From Actibacterium sp. MT2.3-13A (GTDB taxonomy: Bacteria > Pseudomonadota > Alphaproteobacteria > Rhodobacterales > Rhodobacteraceae), in NCBI RefSeq assembly GCF_018139985.1, contig NZ_JAGSOU010000004.1:143716-207715 (forward strand): DNA of 64,000 nt. Direction: 5' to 3'. The notes beneath the pieces are model-generated. The model saw nothing but the letters and a program-made list of their open reading frames with translations. It searched no databases and was not told the DNA's origin. Position numbers and translations under genes: made by a program. This document shows positions 17,070 to 25,930 of the stretch, one piece after another (the first letter of the stretch is position 1; each line of letters begins with the position of its first letter).

Positions 17070-17741
17070 ATGAAGAACGACACCGATATCCCCCCGCAGG
17101 CCCGGCCCCTGCCGGCCTATCTTGTCCAGCGTTATCAGGGCTGGAAAGCCACAACCTATTCCGAGAACAAGGTCTGGTACCGACGCCTCGCCGAGGAAGG
17201 CCAGCGGCCGCGCGCGATGGTCATCGCCTGTTGCGATTCGCGGGTGAACGTGACCTCGCTTTTCAGCGCCGATCAGGGCGAGATCTTCCTGCATCGCAAC
17301 ATCGCCAACCTGGTGCCGCCCTACGAGCCCGACGGCGACCACCACGGCACATCGGCCGCGGTGGAATACGCGGTGAGCGTGCTCAAGGTCGCTAACCTGA
17401 TCGTGCTGGGCCATTCCAACTGCGGCGGCGTGAAGGGCTGCCATGACATGTGCGCCGGCCACGCCCCGGCGCTGGAGGAGAAGACTAGCTTCATCGGCCG
17501 CTGGATGGACCTTCTGCGCCCCGGCTACGACCGCCTGCCCGCCGACGCCGACGAGCCCGCGCGGCTGCGCCAGCTGGAGAAGGAGGGCGTTCTGGTCTCG
17601 CTGCAGAACCTGATGACCTTCCCCTTCGTGCAGGAGGCGGTGGCGAATGACACGCTCTCTGTGCACGGGCTGTGGATCGACATCAGCAGCGGCGCGCTGG
17701 AATATTACGACCCCGAGGACGGCAGCTTCCTGGCGGTCTGA
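17070..17741 (+). CDS. Beta-class carbonic anhydrase
   Basis: The 223-residue product is a beta-carbonic anhydrase, a cytoplasmic zinc enzyme interconverting CO2 and bicarbonate. Zinc ligands and the Asp-Arg dyad are seen in VIACCDSRVNV. The second ligand pair lies in VLGHSNCGGVKG (His and Cys). EIFLHRNIANLVPPYEPD and GTSAAVEYAVSVLKVANLIV are typical. The ATG at 17070 is preceded by AGAAAGAG. It is divergent from the small helical-protein gene and convergent with the MuiA-like gene. Supplying bicarbonate for carboxylases, or hydrating CO2 released by catabolism, is the usual role; nothing in the neighbourhood narrows this. Confidence 0.95.
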   Translation: MKNDTDIPPQARPLPAYLVQRYQGWKATTYSENKVWYRRLAEEGQRPRAMVIACCDSRVNVTSLFSADQGEIFLHRNIANLVPPYEPDGDHHGTSAAVEYAVSVLKVANLIVLGHSNCGGVKGCHDMCAGHAPALEEKTSFIGRWMDLLRPGYDRLPADADEPARLRQLEKEGVLVSLQNLMTFPFVQEAVANDTLSVHGLWIDISSGALEYYDPEDGSFLAV

Positions 17742-17764
17742 CGGCCCGGCCGGGCGCGGCGCCC

Positions 17765-19405
17765 TCAGGGCTGCCAGTAAAGCTCCTGATCGTCGGGCCA
17801 GTTCAGGGCCACGTCCACGCGCACGGTCCGTTTCTCGCCGGGCGCGAGGGTCAGGCGCCAGGCGCCCACGCCGCGATCCTTGTCGTAATCGGTCTCGTCC
17901 GGTTCGGGGCGGGTGGTGGTGCGGATCTTCAGATCCTCCTGCTCCGAGAACGGCAGCGCGAAGAGGGTCAGAACCTCCTCGGCCTTGCCGGTCAGGTTCT
18001 CGACGCTGAATTCCAGCGCCTCCTCGCGCGCGTTCTTGCGCGCCACGATTCCGGTGTCTCCGGTATCGGTGCGCAACGCCCTCCAGTCCAGCCGGATCCC
18101 CTCCATCGCGCCGAAGGAGACGGTCTCGTCGCCGCCGGCCGGGATCATGTCCAGATCGGCCGCGCCCACATAGGTGCCGTCGCGGTAGAGCGCGGCGGAT
18201 CCCGGCAGCAGTGGCTCGCCGGTGGTGTTGGTGAATTCGGCCATGATGAAGGCGGTGTCGTCATGGCGCGGCGTGGCGCGCAGCGTCACCTCGGGATCGA
18301 GAGCGAAGCGGTCGAGCTCCAGGATCAGGCCGTCGCCCAGCGCCGGGATGCTGACCTTGCGCGGATAGCTGTAGGTCACGGTGATGCCGTCGGCGGCCAG
18401 CGTTCCGGCGGCGACGATCGGCGCGGGCTCGGCCATCGCCGGCGCCGCCTCCATCGCGTCGCCAGCCATCTTTTCCGGCGCGCCGCGCAGCAGCTGGCCC
18501 TTGGGGCGGATCACGGCCCGGTTCGGATAGGGATCGGTCGGCTCGATCTGGGCGAAGGGGTCGGCGGTGGACAACGCGAGGTCCACGTCGAGCCAGGGCT
18601 CGCCGGTCTCCTGCGCCAGCACCACCTTGCGCGCCAGTTCCAGCCCCGGCGCCGCGCCGCGGGTCAGGCGGAGGTCGTAGGCGGGCGCCCAGCCGGCGTC
18701 CTGCACGAATTCGCGGATCTCCAGCGTGGCGGTCCCGGCCGCGACCTGCTCGACGGCGATGGCCAGCATGTCCACCGGCCCCTCCGGCGGGCTGAGCGCG
18801 TCGAGATCGCGGCGCGCCTGGGCGCGGGCGCCCTCTAGATCCTCGATCTCCTCCGCCAGCGCGCGCAGCGCGGGGCGGAGCGCGGCGATCTCGGTGCGGG
18901 CGCGGGCGGTCTCCTGCCCGATCATCGCGGCGGTCTGGCTCAGCGCCTCGGGCGCGAGGTTTTCCAGCGCGCCGCCGGAAACGGAGGAGAGGAAGGTCAG
19001 CCGCGCCTCGGCCGCGGCCAGCTCGGCCTGTTTCGCAGCCTGCCGGTCGCGCGCGTCATCGAGCGCGTCCTCGGCGGCCTCCAGCGCGGCCAGCGCCGCG
19101 GCCTGCTGCGGCAGATAGACGGTCTCGGCGTCCGCGACATGCCCGCCCAGAAGGGTCAGCGCCCCGATCGCCGTGCCCTCCCCCGCGCGCACCCGCGGCG
19201 GGCTGTGCCACAGGTCGGCGCCGGGCGCGGGCAGCAGCACGCGATGGGTTCCGGCGGGCAGTTCCAGCGTGATCTCGCGCGTCAGCTGCGCCCCCTGCGG
19301 ATAAACCGTCACCGCGCGGATCGGCGCGGTGGTCTGGAAATCCCCGGCCAGGGCGTGGCCGGCGGCCAGCAGGGCGGCGAGGGAAAGAGACAGGCGAGCG
19401 AACAT
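17765..19405 (-). CDS. MuiA-family protein (DUF4140/DUF4139), exported
   Basis: The 546-residue product matches the mucoidy-inhibitor MuiA family with an N-terminal DUF4140 part and a C-terminal DUF4139 part. A signal peptide is clear at the chosen start (FARLSLSLAALLAAGHALA, cut before GDFQT). PIRAVTVYPQGAQLTREITLELPAG starts DUF4140. A coiled-coil, Ala/Glu/Arg-rich stretch follows at about residues 105-200. ATLEIREFVQDAGWAPAYDLRL begins DUF4139 and VALNWPDDQELYWQP ends it. The protein is probably periplasmic; the molecular function of the family is not known. The start is preceded by an 8-bp stem (19411-19439) that contains the likely Shine-Dalgarno bases. Confidence 0.88.
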   Translation of the reverse strand: MFARLSLSLAALLAAGHALAGDFQTTAPIRAVTVYPQGAQLTREITLELPAGTHRVLLPAPGADLWHSPPRVRAGEGTAIGALTLLGGHVADAETVYLPQQAAALAALEAAEDALDDARDRQAAKQAELAAAEARLTFLSSVSGGALENLAPEALSQTAAMIGQETARARTEIAALRPALRALAEEIEDLEGARAQARRDLDALSPPEGPVDMLAIAVEQVAAGTATLEIREFVQDAGWAPAYDLRLTRGAAPGLELARKVVLAQETGEPWLDVDLALSTADPFAQIEPTDPYPNRAVIRPKGQLLRGAPEKMAGDAMEAAPAMAEPAPIVAAGTLAADGITVTYSYPRKVSIPALGDGLILELDRFALDPEVTLRATPRHDDTAFIMAEFTNTTGEPLLPGSAALYRDGTYVGAADLDMIPAGGDETVSFGAMEGIRLDWRALRTDTGDTGIVARKNAREEALEFSVENLTGKAEEVLTLFALPFSEQEDLKIRTTTRPEPDETDYDKDRGVGAWRLTLAPGEKRTVRVDVALNWPDDQELYWQP

Positions 19406-19410
19406 GGAAA

Positions 19411-19439
19411 GCCCCCGAATGAGCAAATCAATCGGGGGC
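19411..19439 (-). terminator. GC stem between asd and the MuiA-like gene
   Basis: GCCCCCGA and TCGGGGGC form a perfect eight-pair stem around a 13-base loop. On the minus strand it follows asd and ends five bases before the muiA-like ATG, with TTTCC after it. It may terminate asd transcripts, or it may mask the GGGGG Shine-Dalgarno of the next gene. Confidence 0.5.
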
Positions 19440-19502
19440 AGTCTTGGCCAGCTTGGCCGGCAATGCAACGGCGGATCGCGGGCCCGGCCGGGCCGGCGGA
19501 AA

Positions 19503-20525
19503 TCAGCCCTTCTTCAGGACGCGCTGACCCAGCAGCTCGGCGATCTGCACCGCGTTCAGGGCCGCGCCCTTGCGCAGGTTGTCGGACACGCACCACAGGT
19601 TGATGCCGTTCTCGATCGTGCTGTCCTGGCGGATGCGGCTGATATAGGTGGCGAAATCGCCGACGCATTCGACCGGCGTGATGTAGCCGCCCGGCTCGCG
19701 CTTATCGACGACCATGATGCCCGGCGCCTCGCGCAGGATGTCACGCGCCTCGTCCTCGTCGAGGAACTCCTCGAACTCGATGTTGATGGCCTCGGAATGG
19801 CCGACGAAGACCGGCACGCGCACGCAGGTCGCGGTGACCTTGATCGACGGATCGACGATCTTTTTCGTCTCCGCGACCATCTTCCACTCTTCCTTGGTCG
19901 AGCCGTCCTCGAGGAAGACGTCGATATGCGGGATCACGTTGAAGGCGATCTGCTTGGGATAGACGTTCGGCGCCACTTCCTGGCCCGGCACATACATGCC
20001 CTTGGTCTGGTTCCACAGCTCGTCGATGGCTTCCTTGCCCGAGCCCGAGACCGACTGGTAGGTCGAGACCACCACGCGCTTGATCCGCGCGCGGTCGTGC
20101 AGCGGCTTGAGCGCCACCACCATCTGCGCGGTCGAGCAGTTGGGGTTGGCGATGATGTTCTTCTTGGAATGCCCCGTGATCGCGTCGGGGTTCACCTCGG
20201 GCACGATCAGCGGCACGTCCGGGTCGTAGCGGTAGAGCGACGAGTTGTCGATCACCACGCAGCCGGCCTTGGCGGCCTTGGGGGCGTATTCCTTGGTCGC
20301 GTCCGAGCCGATGGCGAACAGCGCGATATCCCAGCCGGAGAAGTCGAACTGCTCCAGGTCCCGGGTCTTGAGGGTTGCATCGCCGAAGCTCACCTCGGTT
20401 CCCAGAGAGCGACGGGAGGCAAGCGCTGCGATCTCGTCAACGGGGAACTGGCGCTCGGCCAGGATGTTCAGCATTTCGCGGCCCACGTTGCCCGTGGCGC
20501 CAACGACGGCGATCTTGTAGCCCAT
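19503..20525 (-). CDS. asd: Aspartate-semialdehyde dehydrogenase
   Basis: The 340-residue enzyme reduces aspartyl phosphate to aspartate semialdehyde, the branch point to lysine/diaminopimelate, threonine and methionine. The NADPH loop is VVGATGNVGREML near the N-terminus. The catalytic cysteine is in NPNCSTAQM (about residue 130). Substrate-binding parts are STYQSVSGSGKEAIDEL and RVPVFVGHSEAINIEFE (catalytic His). The start MGYKIAVVGATG is the standard one, and the length is normal. It is separated from the upstream KpsS-like gene by 77 bases, so it probably has its own promoter there. Confidence 0.97.
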   Translation of the reverse strand: MGYKIAVVGATGNVGREMLNILAERQFPVDEIAALASRRSLGTEVSFGDATLKTRDLEQFDFSGWDIALFAIGSDATKEYAPKAAKAGCVVIDNSSLYRYDPDVPLIVPEVNPDAITGHSKKNIIANPNCSTAQMVVALKPLHDRARIKRVVVSTYQSVSGSGKEAIDELWNQTKGMYVPGQEVAPNVYPKQIAFNVIPHIDVFLEDGSTKEEWKMVAETKKIVDPSIKVTATCVRVPVFVGHSEAINIEFEEFLDEDEARDILREAPGIMVVDKREPGGYITPVECVGDFATYISRIRQDSTIENGINLWCVSDNLRKGAALNAVQIAELLGQRVLKKG

Positions 20526-20572
20526 ATCGGCTCTCCTATTCGTCATTGCGACTGGCGCGCAGCCATACAAGA

Positions 20573-20604
20573 AAGGCCGGGGCAGTAAAAGGGGCAGCGG
20601 CCTT
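20573..20604 (-). terminator. Hairpin at the end of the KpsS-like gene
   Basis: AAGGCCG and CGGCCTT form a seven-pair stem around an 18-base loop on the minus strand, overlapping the KpsS-like stop codon. Only a short T-rich tail (TCTTG) follows, so termination would be weak. Confidence 0.35.
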
Positions 20605-21739
20605 ATTTTCCTGCGGTTGCGGCGGCCAGCCTGGCGCGGGCGTCCTCGGGCGCGATGGCGAGGTTGCCGGCGGCGTCCTCGGTCACGCGCGGATAGTAGA
20701 CCTGATCGAGGTAGCTCATGAACCCCGCCCGGAGCGCCGGATCGAAGCCCAGGCCGCCCGGCGCGCGCAGCAGCGCGGCCAGCCGCCCGGGGCTGTCGGC
20801 CACATGCACCAGCCCCTCGATGGCGAAGAACGCCTCGCCCAGCGCGATCACCGGCTTGTCGTGGAAGAACGCCTGCAACCCCACCGAGGAATTGATGGTG
20901 ATTACCCCGCTGCTGGCCTTGACCTGTTCGAAGGTGTCGGTCCGGTTGTCCACCACCAGCCGCCCCCCGGCGCGGGCCACCGCCGCAGCCAGAGGGTCCG
21001 CCAGCGAGGCGCGGGCCGAGGGGTGCTCCTTGATGCGGACATGCCAGCCCTCGGGCAGGTTCTCCGACGCCTCGGCCAGCGCCGCCAGCATCCCCTCGAC
21101 CGAGCGCACCCAGCCCGCGAACAGCGTGATCTGGCTGTCGTTGGGCACCTGCAACGGCACGAAAAGGAACGGTCCGACGTCGGCCAGCGCCTCCGCCCCG
21201 CCCTGCGTGACATCCGCCCGGCGCGAGGCGCGCGCGGTCAGGTTCGCGCCCAAACGCCGCCAGCCCTCGCCCTGCCTCCCGGGCGCGCCCGCCGCCCAGT
21301 CGCGGAAGAACTGCGGATCGCGCGGCACCGAATTGGCAGCGTTCACCCCCTCGGGGTCCAGCGTCACCCGGCCGGGAAACGGGGCAAGCTCGGCATAGAG
21401 GCGGGGGGCGCCGGCATCGCGCGCGCCCTCCATGAAGGCCCGGCGCGAGCCCGTCAGCCCGTTCCAGCACATCGCCACCCGCCCCGGGTGACCCGCGAAA
21501 TAGCGCCGCGCCCAGTTGTATTGCATCCAGATCAGCGCGAATTTCAGCGCACGCCCCAGCGCGCCCTTCGGCTGACGCTTGGCCACCGCCAGCGCCGCGC
21601 GCGCCCGCGCCCCGCTTTCGGGAAATCCGCGCAGCGACAGCCCGATCAGGGGCAGGCGCACGCCGCCCCCCGCCGCCTCGGCCACCGAGGCGAACAGGCT
21701 GTCCTTCTTCCGCGCCCAACCGGCGAGATATGCGATCAT
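20603..21739 (-). CDS. Capsule-polysaccharide export/KpsS-like protein
   Basis: The 378-residue product resembles the capsule synthesis family that includes KpsS/LipB-type proteins, which add Kdo to the lipid anchor of capsules at the cytoplasmic face. Supporting stretches are RVAMCWNGLTGSRRAFMEGARDAG, PFLFVPLQVPNDSQITLFAGW, GWHVRIKEHPSARA (the K-x-H-P motif), SSGVITINSSVGLQAFFHDKPVIALGEAFF and GLVHVADS. No signal peptide is present. No other capsule gene adjoins it; asd lies downstream and the ureidoglycine aminohydrolase gene diverges. It may be an orphan part of a capsule or lipopolysaccharide locus elsewhere. Confidence 0.78.
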   Translation of the reverse strand: MIAYLAGWARKKDSLFASVAEAAGGGVRLPLIGLSLRGFPESGARARAALAVAKRQPKGALGRALKFALIWMQYNWARRYFAGHPGRVAMCWNGLTGSRRAFMEGARDAGAPRLYAELAPFPGRVTLDPEGVNAANSVPRDPQFFRDWAAGAPGRQGEGWRRLGANLTARASRRADVTQGGAEALADVGPFLFVPLQVPNDSQITLFAGWVRSVEGMLAALAEASENLPEGWHVRIKEHPSARASLADPLAAAVARAGGRLVVDNRTDTFEQVKASSGVITINSSVGLQAFFHDKPVIALGEAFFAIEGLVHVADSPGRLAALLRAPGGLGFDPALRAGFMSYLDQVYYPRVTEDAAGNLAIAPEDARARLAAATAGK

Positions 21740-21912
21740 GTCCGGCGCTCCCTGCCATTCGCGGGCACATTACGCGCGGCGGGGCGCGGCATCAAACACC
21801 ACGGCATTTTCAGGATTTTCCGATCAATCCTTCAGGCTTTCCCGGCCCGGAAAGCACTGGCACGCCCGTCGCACGCGGGGTTCAATGCGCCGAGACCAAA
21901 AAGGAAGGCCCC

Positions 21913-22742
<830 letters not shown>

Positions 22743-22746
<4 letters not shown>

Positions 22747-23561
22747 TCCGCCTCGGGGGCGCCCAGCCCGCGCGAGACCTCGGCCGCGGCCTCCTTCACC
22801 AGCGCGCCGAAGCGGGCCACCACCTCGGGTGGCATGCGGATCGACGGGCCGGAGACCGAGATCCCCGCCACCGGCTCGCCGTGCAGGTTGACGATGGGGG
22901 CGGCCACGCAACGCATGCCGGTAGTCTTTTCCTCGTCGTCCACGGAATAGCCTCGCTGCCGAATGGCGGCGAGCTCCGCCATCAACGCCTGCGGCTCGGC
23001 GATGGTCTTGTCGGTAAACCGCTCCATCGGGCGCAGGCGCAGGAGCCGCGCGACGCGCTCGTCGTCGTAGAGGCTGAGCAGCGCCTTGCCGATGCCCGAG
23101 GCATGCATCGGCGACAGCGTGCCGGGCGGAAAGAAGGCGCGGATCGATTCATGCGTCTCCACCTGGCTGAGGAACATCACGTCGCCGTTGCGCTCCACCC
23201 CGAGGTTCGAAGTCTCGCCCGTGGCCTCCATCAGCGCGCGCATCACGGGGCGTGAGCGCTCGACCACGCTGGTGCGGCGCAGGAAGGCCGAGCCGAGGCG
23301 GAACGCCGCGGGCCCGATATGCCAGGCCTGGGTCTGCGGGTCGGTCTCGACGATCTCGTGCGCCTCCAGCGTGGAGAGCACGCGATACATCGTGGCCGGC
23401 GACTGGTCGAGTTCCTCGGACAGTTCGCTCAGCGTCAGCCCGCCGCTGCGGGCCAGCGCATCGAGCACGTTCAGGGCGCGTTCCAACGACTGGATCGTGC
23501 TTTGCGCGGGCTTCGAATCAAACCCCTTGGGGCGGCCCTTGCGGCGGGCGGGCGTTGGCAT
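22743..23561 (-). CDS. bhcR: IclR-family regulator of the beta-hydroxyaspartate cycle
   Basis: The 272-residue product is an IclR-type regulator: a winged helix at about residues 24-85 (SLERALNVLDALARSGGLTLSELSEELDQSPATMYRVLSTLE) and a GAF-like effector domain (MHASGIGKALLSLYDDERVARLL, YSVDDEEKTTGMRCVAAPIVN, ISVSGPSIRM). It lies divergent from bhcABCD, the same arrangement as bhcR of Paracoccus denitrificans, where BhcR controls the cluster in response to glyoxylate. The call rests on family plus position. The intergenic region contains a large dyad suited to an IclR dimer or tetramer. Its stop overlaps that of allE by four bases. Confidence 0.88.
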
Positions 23562-23603
23562 CGCGATGGCCTCCTGGCGGGCGTCAGTGTCGCACCCATC
23601 ATA

Positions 23604-23622
23604 TTTTGAAAATACGTTCTGA
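23604..23622. promoter_or_regulatory. Second, degenerate BhcR-like site near bhcR
   Basis: TTTTGAAAATACGTTCT repeats most of the TTTTGAAAAACGTTTTC core of the palindrome at 23675-23699, with one inserted base and a decayed right arm. It begins 43 bases upstream of the bhcR start, where a bound regulator could act on bhcR itself. Confidence 0.45.
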
Positions 23623-23674
23623 CCAGTGAAAAAATCGAAGGCATTGTTTTAAAGTCATTTTTGAGGGATTTATG

Positions 23675-23699
23675 TTTTTTGAAAAACGTTTTCAAAAAA
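23675..23699 (+). promoter_or_regulatory. Palindromic operator, probably for BhcR
   Basis: Arms TTTTTTGAAAA and TTTTCAAAAAA are perfect complements around ACG, an 11-3-11 dyad standing out in an AT-rich stretch. Its right edge is two bases before the -35 hexamer of the predicted bhcA promoter, a position that suits an activator. Confidence 0.7.
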
Positions 23700-23700
23700 A

Positions 23701-23729
23701 TTGGCACACCGCTGGCGCTCCCCTACATT
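23701..23729 (+). promoter_or_regulatory. Predicted sigma-70 promoter of bhcABCD
   Basis: TTGGCA (23701-23706) and TACATT (23724-23729) are separated by 17 bases, giving a start near 23736 and a short leader with the AGGAGGA ribosome-binding site at 23744-23750. The weak -10 fits a promoter needing an activator. Confidence 0.6.
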
Positions 23730-23757
23730 GGCCCGAAAGTCAGAGGAGGAAAGCCCC

Positions 23758-24945
23758 ATGAGCTTCCAGAACCCCGTTTTCATCCCCGGCCCGACCAACA
23801 TGCCGGAAGAACTGCGCCGCGCGGTCGACATGCCGACGGTGGACCACCGCTCGTCGCTGTTCGCCGACATCCTGCACCCCGCCCGCGACGGCGTGAAAAA
23901 GGTGCTGAAAAGCGCGAAGGCCGAGGTCTTCATCTTCCCCTCGACCGGCACCGGCGGATGGGAGACCGCGATCACCAACACGCTGAGCCCGGGCGACAAG
24001 GTCGTCGCCGCGCGCAACGGCATGTTCAGCCACCGCTGGATCGACATGTGTCAGCGCCACGGCCTGGAGGTCGAGGTGATCGAGGCCCCCTGGGGCGACG
24101 GCCTGCCGGCCGACCGCTACGGCGAGATCCTGGCCGCCGACACCGGCCACCGCATCAAGGCGGTGCTCGCCACCCATAACGAGACCGCGACCGGCGTGTT
24201 GTCGAACATCGCCGCGCTGCGCCGCGCGATGGATGCCGCCGGCCACCCCGCGCTGCTGCTGGTCGATGGCGTCAGCTCCATCGCCTCGGTCGATTTCCGG
24301 ATGGACGAATGGGGCGTGGACATCGCCGTGACCGGCTCGCAGAAGGGCTTCATGCTGCCGGCGGGGCTGGGCATCGCCGCCTTCTCGCCCAAGGCGATGG
24401 CTGCGGTCGATGCCGCGCGCCTGCCGCGCACCTTCTTCGACATCCGCGACATGGCCAAGGGCTACGCCGCGAACGCCTATCCCTACACCCCCGCCGTGGG
24501 CCTGCTGAACGGGCTGAAGCTGTCGACCGAGATGCTGCTGGCCGAGGGGCTGGAAAACGTCTTCGCCCGCCATCACCGCATCGCCGAGGGCGTGCGCGCC
24601 GCCGTCGCCGCCTGGGGGCTTGAGCTGTGCGCCCAGTCGCCGGATCTCTATTCCGACACGGTCAGCGCGATCCGCACGCCGGCGGGCTTCGACGCGGGCC
24701 GAATTGTTTCGCTGGCCGCCGAGAAATACGGTGTGGCCTTTGGCGCGGGCCTGGGCGAAGTTGCGGGCAAGGTGTTCCGCATCGGGCATCTGGGCAGCCT
24801 GACCGACGTGATGACGCTGTCGGGGCTGGCCACCGCCGAGATGGCCATGGTCGATCTCGGCCTGCCGGTGCGCCTGGGCTCGGGCGTGGCCGCCGCGCAG
24901 GAGATCTACCGGGCCGAGCCGAACGCCGCCGCAAAGGCCGCATGA
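23758..24945 (+). CDS. bhcA: Aspartate-glyoxylate aminotransferase of the beta-hydroxyaspartate cycle
   Basis: The 395-residue product is a class V, PLP-dependent aminotransferase of the serine/alanine-glyoxylate group. In the BHAC it transfers the amino group of aspartate to glyoxylate, giving glycine and oxaloacetate. The PLP lysine lies in TGSQKGFMLPAGLG (about residue 196) and the PLP-binding Asp in LLVDGVSSIASVD. IPGPTNMPEELRRAVDMPTVDHRS is the usual N-terminal substrate-pocket segment, and FRIGHLGSLTD carries the carboxylate-binding Arg. An AGGAGGA ribosome-binding site precedes the ATG at 23758. The stop overlaps the bhcB start (ATGATGA). Gene order identifies it as BhcA. By fold it could also resemble ureidoglycine-glyoxylate aminotransferase, which matters in this purine context. 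Confidence 0.93.
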   Translation: MSFQNPVFIPGPTNMPEELRRAVDMPTVDHRSSLFADILHPARDGVKKVLKSAKAEVFIFPSTGTGGWETAITNTLSPGDKVVAARNGMFSHRWIDMCQRHGLEVEVIEAPWGDGLPADRYGEILAADTGHRIKAVLATHNETATGVLSNIAALRRAMDAAGHPALLLVDGVSSIASVDFRMDEWGVDIAVTGSQKGFMLPAGLGIAAFSPKAMAAVDAARLPRTFFDIRDMAKGYAANAYPYTPAVGLLNGLKLSTEMLLAEGLENVFARHHRIAEGVRAAVAAWGLELCAQSPDLYSDTVSAIRTPAGFDAGRIVSLAAEKYGVAFGAGLGEVAGKVFRIGHLGSLTDVMTLSGLATAEMAMVDLGLPVRLGSGVAAAQEIYRAEPNAAAKAA

Positions 24946-25916
24946 TGAAGGATACGAGCACCATGTATATCCCCACCCTCGCCGACATGCTGATCGCGCA
25001 TGAGCGCATCAAGCCCTACATCCACCGCACGCCGGTCCTGACCTCGACCTATCTGAACGAGCTGACCGGGGCCGAACTGTTCTTCAAATGCGAGAACTTC
25101 CAGAAGGCCGGAGCCTTCAAGGTCCGCGGCGCCTCGAACGCGGTATTCGGGCTGGACGAGGAGACCGCCAGCAAGGGCGTGGCGACGCACAGCTCGGGCA
25201 ACCACGCGCTGTCGCTGGCCTATGCCGCCGGCCGCCGCGGCATCCCCTGCCATGTGGTCATGCCGCGCACCGCGCCGCAGGCCAAGAAGGACGCCGTGCG
25301 CGGCTATGGCGGGATCATCACCGAATGCGAGCCCTCGACCTCGTCGCGCGAGGCGGTGTTCGCCGAGGTGCAGGCCGAAACCGGGGCCGAGTTCGTGCAC
25401 CCCTACAACGACCCGCGGGTGATCGCGGGCCAGGGCACCTGCTCCAAGGAGCTGATGGAACAGGTCGAGGGGCTGGACGCGGTCGTGGCCCCGATCGGCG
25501 GCGGCGGCATGGTGTCCGGCACCTGCCTGACGCTGTCGAACCTCGCGCCCCACGTGGAGATCTACGCCGCCGAGCCCGAGCAGGCCGACGACGCCTACCG
25601 CAGTTTCAAGGCCGGCCACATCATCGCCGACGACGCGCCGCAGACCGTCGCCGACGGTCTGAAGGTTCCGCTCAAGGAACTGACCTGGCATTTCGTGTCG
25701 AACCACGTCACCGACATCCTGACCGCCTCGGACCCCGAGATCGTCGACGCGATGAAGCTGACCTGGCAGCGCATGAAGACGGTGATGGAGCCCAGCAGCG
25801 CCGTGCCGCTGGCCACCATCCTGAAGAACAAGGACAAGTTCGCCGGCAAGCGCGTCGGCGTCATCGTCACGGGCGGCAATGTCGATCTCGACAAGCTGCC
25901 CTGGATCAAAGCCTGA
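24942..25916 (+). CDS. bhcB: Beta-hydroxyaspartate dehydratase
   Basis: The 324-residue product is a fold-type II PLP enzyme of the serine/threonine dehydratase group. In the BHAC it dehydrates (2R,3S)-beta-hydroxyaspartate to iminosuccinate. The PLP lysine is in ENFQKAGAFKVRGA (about residue 60) and the phosphate loop is APIGGGGMVSG. HSSGNHALSLAYAA is the conserved Ser-Ser/Gly-Asn-His segment. The start is taken at the ATG overlapping the bhcA stop; a second in-frame ATG at 24963 (MYIPTLADM) would give a protein seven residues shorter and is equally plausible. It lies 14 bases before bhcC. Taken alone it would be called threonine dehydratase; the operon gives the specific function. Confidence 0.92.
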   Translation: MMKDTSTMYIPTLADMLIAHERIKPYIHRTPVLTSTYLNELTGAELFFKCENFQKAGAFKVRGASNAVFGLDEETASKGVATHSSGNHALSLAYAAGRRGIPCHVVMPRTAPQAKKDAVRGYGGIITECEPSTSSREAVFAEVQAETGAEFVHPYNDPRVIAGQGTCSKELMEQVEGLDAVVAPIGGGGMVSGTCLTLSNLAPHVEIYAAEPEQADDAYRSFKAGHIIADDAPQTVADGLKVPLKELTWHFVSNHVTDILTASDPEIVDAMKLTWQRMKTVMEPSSAVPLATILKNKDKFAGKRVGVIVTGGNVDLDKLPWIKA

Positions 25917-25930
25917 CAACGGAGAGTATC

